Below, one piece after another: positions 58,023 through 64,000 of a stretch of DNA of 64,000 nt (its first letter is position 1; each line of letters starts with the position of its first letter). Under the pieces are notes generated by a model. It searched no databases. It was not told the origin of the DNA and was given only the letters and a program-made list of their open reading frames with translations. Made by a program: the position numbers and the translations under genes. The stretch is from Nicotiana tabacum (lineage: Eukaryota > Streptophyta > Magnoliopsida > Solanales > Solanaceae), in the NCBI RefSeq assembly GCF_000715075.1, contig NC_134082.1, positions 212,524,948-212,588,947 on the forward strand. The letters are read 5' to 3'.

Positions 58023-59001
58023 ATGTCCATGGGCAAGAAAAATCGTAAATCCAAAACCAAAAGCAAGCGGAGAAAACCCAAGTTTTTAAGTCTTAGTCTT
58101 CAGCTTTCTGATAAAAAATTTCAACCGTCAGATCATGTGCCGGTAACGTCCACCGCTAGCACTCATGATCATCAGAATTCTCAACAGCTCAATCTCTTTC
58201 CTCTGCACCCAGAAAATTTAGTCGATGACAAAGACAGTTGCCACGATGAGAACGTGGCCCTGTTTTTCTCCGGCGCTGAAAACAGCGCCACTACTCTTAC
58301 CGAACTTCTCACTTCTTCTAAGGATGAAATTGATAGCAACCAAAGTGGTCCAAATTACATGACGGTTTCATCATCGGAAGAAAGACTAAAGTATGCCGAC
58401 ACTTACAGGTAAAGGTAACAAATAGACGAGTTGAGTTAAACTTGGATTTGGATGAGTCTAATCAGGGGCGAAGCCACCTTTTGCTAAGAATGGTCAATTG
58501 ATCACTCTTCGTCGAAATATAATATTTTAGATGTATATAATATGTATTGAACACCCTTTGTTACGAGATTTTTTTTTACTTCTTTCAAACTGGGAACACC
58601 CTTGAGAAATTTGGCCACCGAGTCTAGGGATTGTCATGATCTGTACCGTCTAAAGTTTGAGTATGTCTTACAGGGGAAAGCAAGGTGAGCTAGTACGGAC
58701 AGCTCTGAGGAACAAAGAGAGGGAAAACAAGGAAGAAGAGAAGTGGGTTGTTTACTCCGACGTTGTTGATCTTGACCAACATAGTGAGACAACGAGGAAG
58801 GAGGAGGAAGTAAGCAGTTGTTCAATTGATCGTCCGAGGAAGAGAAATCAACAGCAGCAGTTGTCACTAAAGCTTGATTATGAGGAAATATTGAATGCTT
58901 GGTCAGATAAGGGTTCGCTTTACCTTCAGGCAGAATCGTCGCAGATCGTTCCTGATATCAATGGCGATTTTCTCAATTACGAAACGTCATTTTCATCCCA
59001 C
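58023..59001 (+). CDS. Probable CCT-motif family protein, first two exons (partial)
   Basis: Exon 1 is 58023-58408 and exon 2 is 58674-59001, joined in frame through TAC-AG|G with GT..AG borders. Exon 1 starts MSMGKKNRKSKTKSKRRKPK and includes QQLNLFPLHPENLVDDKD and a TTLTELL stretch. Exon 2 has EEKWVVYSDVVD and LKLDYEEILNAWSDKGSLY, the block found in plant CCT-domain nuclear regulators (CIA2-like and related CMF proteins) upstream of the CCT domain. A donor (GTGAGA) follows at 59002 with no next exon before the hAT element at 59816, so the CCT exon is expected beyond the window. An upstream ATG at 57849 is also in frame, but its extension is hydrophobic and unlike the family. A MITE lies in intron 1. 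Confidence 0.65.
58465..58620. mobile_element. MITE, family GCGAAGCCA, copy B, in intron 1 of the CCT-family gene
   Basis: GGGGCGAAGCCACC...GGTCAATTGATCACTCTTCG...GAACACCC...TTTGGCCACC is the reverse complement of copy A (27289-27480) with about 20-25% difference by eye. Inserted within the intron 58409-58673. Confidence 0.72.
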
Positions 59002-59365
59002 GTGAGATTCTCTAACCTTATTTTAAACAATTAAGGTTATGATTAAGACTTGCTAAATCACGGTTAGTTGTCGCTTGTTACTTTGTTTAATGTTTAAATT
59101 AGGACGAAAATGACGATTGGTAATAGGAAAAGTTTTAGATTGAAAAAGTAGCTGAAGCAACTTTAATTTTGCAAAAAGAGATTAAACAAATAGCTGAAAT
59201 TTTGGTCAACGGTAAAAGATCAGATAAGATAGGGCATTCCCTCGAGGCAGTTTCAGCTTTAGATAGGAGTTTCGCTTTCTTCTGCCGTCTGAGACTGCCT
59301 ACACACTGTAATTTTCTTTTTCCACTCTTTTACTGCTGTAGTTTTCTTTGGCCAAAAAAAAAAAA
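59002..59365 (+). other. Probable intron of the CCT-family gene
   Basis: Follows a clear splice donor and has no recognisable exon. Open frame 59169-59369 shows no family resemblance. Confidence 0.4.
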
Positions 59366-59524
59366 GTAACCCGGGGCACATAGCAAGCTCCCGTTATATG
59401 CGGGGTCCGAAAAAAATCAGACCACAAGGATTTATTATACGTAATTTTACTCTTTTCACGGCTTGAACCCATAACCTTCTGGTCACATGGCAACAATCTT
59501 ACTAGTTACGTCAAAGCTCCCTTG
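59366..59524 (-). mobile_element. TS-type SINE, copy 2
   Basis: On the minus strand: TTTGACGTAACTAGTAAG (A-box part), GGTTCAAGCCGTG (B box), then the diverged body and GCTTGCTATGTGCCCCGGG. It matches copy 1 but lacks the central GCAGGGTAAG part. A flanking duplication is not evident. Confidence 0.82.
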
Positions 59525-60184
59525 TGATTTTAGTTGGGTGAAAATATTTCATTTTTTTTAAAAAAATACTTTGTTGTTGGCATCAAGTAGAGTACTAATT
59601 GAGGCAAAACAGCCATAAGGAGTCCTCTAGAGCTGTAAATCCCAAATATAACAATGGTAAATTTTTGGTGAAGTGGTGGATTGATGCATTTTAATGTTGA
59701 AACAGCGTCTAGTACTGAGCAATTGATTGGCCTGTGTTCCGGGGCCCCTTTGAAATTCGCTTTTACTGAATTAGCTGAAGCTTTTTGTGTCCTTATTCGT
59801 TTGCATGCTGTAGATAGGGCTGTATTTTGTCCCGGGCCCGGGCCTTAGTGGGCCTAACGGGCCGGGCCTCGCGGTCCCGGGCTTCGTGGTCCCGGGCTCT
59901 GGCGGTCCCGGGCCTGGCGGTCCCGGTCTTCGTGGGCCTAATGGGTGGAACCGGCCCGTGACGGGCCTAAGCCCACATGGTCCTGTGCTTAACGGGCCGG
60001 GCTCGTGGGCTTCGCGGGCCTAGCGGGTTTTTTTTTTTTTTTTTAAAGACAATTTCTTGTAGTATCATGGCTATATTAATATGTAGTATATATGTATATC
60101 TAATTATTAAAGTGCTTGACGAAAAAGAAAATAACAAAACAATAGTAAAACACTAAATTGTCATGCATAAATATCACTTCTTGA

Positions 60185-61075
60185 TATTATATTGTATCTT
60201 ATGTATATATATTCTCTTATATATTTTCTTTTAGTATATATATTGTATCTTATGTATATATTGTAGCTTATAAATATATTTTCTTGTAGTATATATATTG
60301 TATATTATGTATATATTGTAGCATAATATATTTTCTTGTAGTATATTATATTGTATCTTATGTATATATATTCTCTTATATATTTTCTTGTAGTATATAT
60401 ATTGTATATTATGTATATATTGTAGCATAATATATTTTCTTGTAGTATATATATTGTATCTTATGTATATATATTCTCTTATATATTTTCTTGTAGTATA
60501 TATATTGTATATTATGTATATATTGTAGCTTATAAATATATTTTCTTGTAGTATATATATTGTATATTATGTATATATTGTAGCATAATATATTTGCTTG
60601 TAGTATATTATATTGTATCTTATGTATATATATTCTCTTATATATTTGCTTGTAGTATATTATATTGTATCTTATGTATATATATTCTCTTATATATTTT
60701 CTTGTAGTATATATATTGTATCTTATGTATATATTGTAGCTTATAAATATATTTTCTTGTAGTATATATATTGTATATTATGTATATATTGTAGCATAAT
60801 ATATTTTCTTGTAGTATATTATATTGTATCTTATGTATATATATTCTCTTATATATTTTCTTGTAGTATATATATTGTATATTATGTATATATTGTAGCA
60901 TAATATATTTTCTTGTAGTATATTATATTGTATCTTATGTATATATATTCTCTTATATATTTTCTTGTAGTATATATATTGTATCTTATGTATATATTGT
61001 ATCTTATAAATATATTTTCTTGTAGTATATATATTGTATATTATGTATATATTGTAGCATATAAATAATTCTAAG
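60185..61075. repeat. AT-rich tandem array with higher-order structure
   Basis: About 16 units of roughly 50-56 bp, each containing TTTTCTTGTAGTATATATATTGTAT and TATGTATATATTGTAGC or TATATATTCTCTTATAT variants. Variants alternate in a fixed order, and a block of about 407 bp recurs (60231 and 60638 start identical stretches). Located between the transposase stop and the left terminus of the hAT element. Confidence 0.9.
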
Positions 61076-61258
61076 TATAGACAAAGAAATATTGCGAAAA
61101 GAAGCTCATGGGTAGAAGCAATAAATTTTATTACCAAAAAATGACATATCTTTCTTAGTCATCCTTCCCCCAATGGAATGAGCACAACAAGGTACTAATA
61201 CCACCATTAGAAGGAAAAAACTAAGGAAGATGTGCCAAAATACAAGTTACATATTATT

Positions 61259-63447
61259 CTATGTATTATCTCTAACAAATCTCATAAATCCTTCAAGGTT
61301 CGGAGGAGGTTGCGTTGGTGGTGGTGGAAAAGAAGCTTGTTCATCACCACTTCCGGGCGAAGCCGAATCCTCCGTAAGTTCCGCTATCATTTCTTCATAA
61401 GCTTCATCTATCGCCGGTTGTGCTTCTGCAATTCCAAAGTTTCTTCTTTCCGAGCGGATCCAATCTCTAAACAATACTGATTTTTCCAAGCTATCCCTCA
61501 TAGACGCTCTATGATCACCTATTTGCAGTCTTGCTTGACTGAAAGCGCTCTCTGATGCAACAGTTGAAGCTTGAATTGATAAAATATCCCGAGCCATCCT
61601 TGCAAGAACAGGAAAATGTTTTTCCCTTGCCTTCCACCATTCCAAAAGATCAAAAGAGCCGTCTGGATTCTCCTTTTCAAGTCCCTGAGACAAATAAACT
61701 TGAAGCTCATTTAGATGTGAAGTTTCATCATAATTTTCACCTTGAGACCCCCTGAACTCCGTCCAAGATTTAAGAGCTTTTAAGCCCGCAACTCTTTTAG
61801 AGGATTGTGAGCTAGACGAAGTAGGGGTTGGAATAGTTGGCCTAGCATGCTCTAAGGCAAGTTGATAAGCATTATAAACTGTTTGAGCGTTAATCTTAAT
61901 TGAAGCTTTTGCATCTGCAAGTGTCGCAATTTCCTCATTTGAAAGATCTAAAGCCTTATAAATATTTGAATACCAAAAATGAGGACCTCCCAATTTCATT
62001 GTAGGATTTAGCATTGCAGCAAGACCATAAATAGGAGGGATAGGAAAAAAATATTTTTTAAACTTTTGTTTCATTTCATTTATAGCAAGTTCATAAATAT
62101 CCCCACCCTCACTAAATTCAACAAACAAATCAGATAGTGCTGCAATATAAACTAAACAGTTTGAAATAGTAGGATAATATTGCCCAGAAAATGCATTTGT
62201 TGCAATTTGAAAATGTTCTAAAAAATCTAAAAGAATTTTAACATTAGTCCAATCTTGAGTGGTAAGCATTTCATCATCATCTTCACCACCTACCCGAGAA
62301 TTAAACGTTGCATTAATTGGGTTTCTATATTCATATGCTACTACTAAACTTTCGTACATACAATTCCATCTAGTCGGGCAAGGTTTAGGAACCTTTCTTT
62401 CTCTAAGGCCATATTCATCACATTTTTTAAAATACTCTCTAAGTCTACTTCTACGGTTTGAATAAAAAAGCCAATTAAGAGCCATTCTAACCTTTTCAAT
62501 TTCTATGTTTAATATTCGCATACCATCACCGACAATTAAATGATAAATATGACAAATACATCTAACATGGAAAATATTAGTAAATGCAGGATTTAGTGTT
62601 GTTGTAAGCATGCCTATAGCACTGGTGTTACTAGAAGCATTATCCATTGAAATTGCCATTATTTTATCGCTAAAGCAAAAATATCTACAAATATCTGCAA
62701 CAGTGTTAGCTATAAATTTACCTGTGTGACGCGAATTAATTATTCTATATGCAATTATGCGTTTTTGCATTATCCATTCTTCATCTATCCAATGACTTGT
62801 AACAGTTAGGTAATCACAATCATTACCACTTCTACCAATATCAGTAGTAATAGAAATCCGATTAGGTATATGAGTAAATAAATAACGCAAATATTGTTCA
62901 TATTCATGTTTGAATTTATAAATATCACTCTTAACTGTTGCGCGAGGCCAACCTTTATAAGTAGGATTAAACACTCTTCTAATATAATGAACCCAATTGA
63001 ATTCCAAACTAATGATGTTTCTAAGCGTTTAGCAGGTTCTCTATTAAAAGTAGGAGTTTCTACAGGTGGGTCGACCGGTGCATCACTTGGGTTATTAAGA
63101 GGACTAGTAGGTGTATCATCTAAATCCGGTGCTTGAGTTTCATCATCATCCTCATTTTCCTCATTATTTTCTAAGATGGTTTCATTAGGATAAAGAGCAT
63201 TCATAATTTCATCATCTAATCTATCACCTGGTGCAACATTATGATAAAATTCACTATCGGTAAATTGAAAACAAGGGTGATCACTATCAAGAATTACGGA
63301 AGGAGGAGGACGTCTAGGTTGGCGACTACTTTCAACTTGCTTATCTTTTCTAGGTCGGGGAGCCGGGGGAAGGGTAGTTGGTTGGCCACTACTTTCACCG
63401 GTTTTATCTTTTCCTTTACCAAACATTTTTTTCAAAGTAAATGCCAT
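61259..63447 (-). pseudogene. hAT transposase, N-terminal DNA-binding region deleted
   Basis: The first segment, 63447 to about 63005, starts MAFTLKKMFGKGKDK, is Pro/Asp-rich and ends at RLETSLVW, where a BED zinc finger is normally entered. The second segment, 63007-61259 in another frame, starts within the catalytic domain (NWVHYIRRVFNPTYKG). It contains ISITTDIGRS and ISMDNASSN (catalytic Asp regions), VRCICHIYHL, CPTRWNCMYES, and the C-terminal dimerisation block with IQASTVASESAFSQARLQIG. The BED finger and the intervening region are missing and the frame is shifted at the junction. The product would lack the DNA-binding part, so the element is probably non-autonomous. Relatives include Ac-like and RICESLEEPER-type proteins. 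Confidence 0.88.
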
Positions 63448-63849
63448 ATTAATTATAATTATGCAAACTAAACCACACAAAAATATATTATAAAAACGTA
63501 AGAGTTGAAACGAGTTTACCGGATTGCCGAACAACTTCTTGAAAATTGAAAATCGTTGAACACTTGAAAACTTCAATTCAACAACTTCACAATTTTTCAC
63601 GAAATTTCAACAATAAATTAAGTAATTGTAGTAGAGAGATTGAGAGAGATTGAGAGATATTGAGAGATATTGATGAATTGGTGAATAAAAATGAAAGAAT
63701 GAGGGGGTATTTATAGTTGAGAAATGGGGAAAAGTGTAATTATATAAAGTTTGGGGTTAAAATAAAGTTTGGGGGCCAAATGGCCATTTTTTTAACTTAA
63801 AAACGGTCATATTTTCAGCCCAAACGGCTAGATTTTAAATATGGCCGTT

Positions 63850-63886
<37 letters not shown>

Positions 63887-64000
63887 GCCGTTGGGCCCGC
63901 CAGGCCCGCCAGGACCGGCCCAGGCCCGCCTGCCGGTCCCGGGCCAAACGGTCCCGGGCTCGTGGGCTCAACCATGGAGACCAGCCCGTGACGGGCTCAG

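Larger units (their letters stand above)
59816..64000 (-). mobile_element. hAT-superfamily transposon, right end outside the window
   Basis: Left terminus TAGGGCTGTATTTTGTCCCGGG, followed by dense GGTCCCGGGC, GGGCCTAACGGGCC and CGTGGGC motifs (59816-60028). The same motifs recur at 63885-64000, marking the opposite subterminal zone. Between them is a minus-strand hAT transposase gene and a tandem AT-rich array. The right terminus and target duplication lie past 64000. It sits in the presumed intron of the CCT-family gene. Confidence 0.88.

Noticed and set aside
60185..61075. Regularly spaced repeats considered as a CRISPR array
   Set aside because: Units are contiguous AT-rich tandem repeats without unique spacers, in a plant genome.
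60231..61137. Three Tyr/Ile-rich minus-strand ORFs
   Set aside because: Translations of the AT-rich tandem array inside the hAT element.

Overview
This window looks like nuclear DNA of a solanaceous plant, most probably Nicotiana or a close relative. The grounds are AT-rich intergenic DNA, plant introns with GT..AG borders, two copies of a TS-type tRNA-derived SINE (a family described from tobacco), Ty1/copia elements, a Ty3/gypsy chromovirus, hAT and Mutator-like elements, and many MITEs. Three host genes can be supported. They are an arabinogalactan-protein (AGP) gene (10547-11146, +), a four-exon pectate lyase gene (26857-29035, -), and the 5' part of a probable CCT-motif family gene (58023-59001, +, continuing past the window). 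A truncated second AGP copy and an R2R3-MYB exon fragment also lie here. Almost everything else is mobile DNA in nested layers.

Layout. 1-1571 is part of a long LTR ending at an (AT)n tract. 1799-2255 is a PIF/Harbinger-type MITE. 4094-9185 is a decayed Ty1/copia element on the minus strand. 10547-25199 is a tandem duplication of about 6.95 kb. Its unit (10670-17623, repeated at 17624-24605) runs from inside the AGP coding region, through its 3' flank, and into the RNase H region of a second copia element. That element had inserted with a CTCGT target duplication (12357-12361 and 25200-25204). The duplication left a complete AGP gene upstream and a second AGP copy without signal peptide, whose ATG is supplied by the retrotransposon. 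26857-29035 is the pectate lyase, with two small MITEs in its third intron. 29485-31815 holds a SINE, a hAT-type non-autonomous element and another MITE-like repeat.

The largest structure is a Mutator-like element at about 32.5-52.0 kb. It carries a MuDR-type transposase gene on the plus strand and, convergent to it, a nine-exon gene with a DUF1985 region and a C-terminal Ulp1/C48 cysteine-protease domain on the minus strand. This is the architecture known from Kaonashi-type MULEs. A chromovirus of about 10.6 kb with 2.64-kb LTRs inserted inside the SWIM zinc-finger codons of the transposase, with a GCATG target duplication. Both MULE genes carry stop codons, and the chromovirus gag-pol carries one in-frame TAG.

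The right end holds a Stowaway MITE with another element inside it, then a tandem array of about 187-bp units split by a 2.3-kb solo LTR (GTAGA duplication), then the MYB exon fragment, a foldback MITE, and the CCT-family gene. A hAT transposon starts at 59816 and runs off the window. Its transposase has lost its N-terminal BED-finger region, and it contains an AT-rich higher-order tandem array. The host genes are not functionally linked to one another; the value of the window is the record of insertion, capture and duplication.
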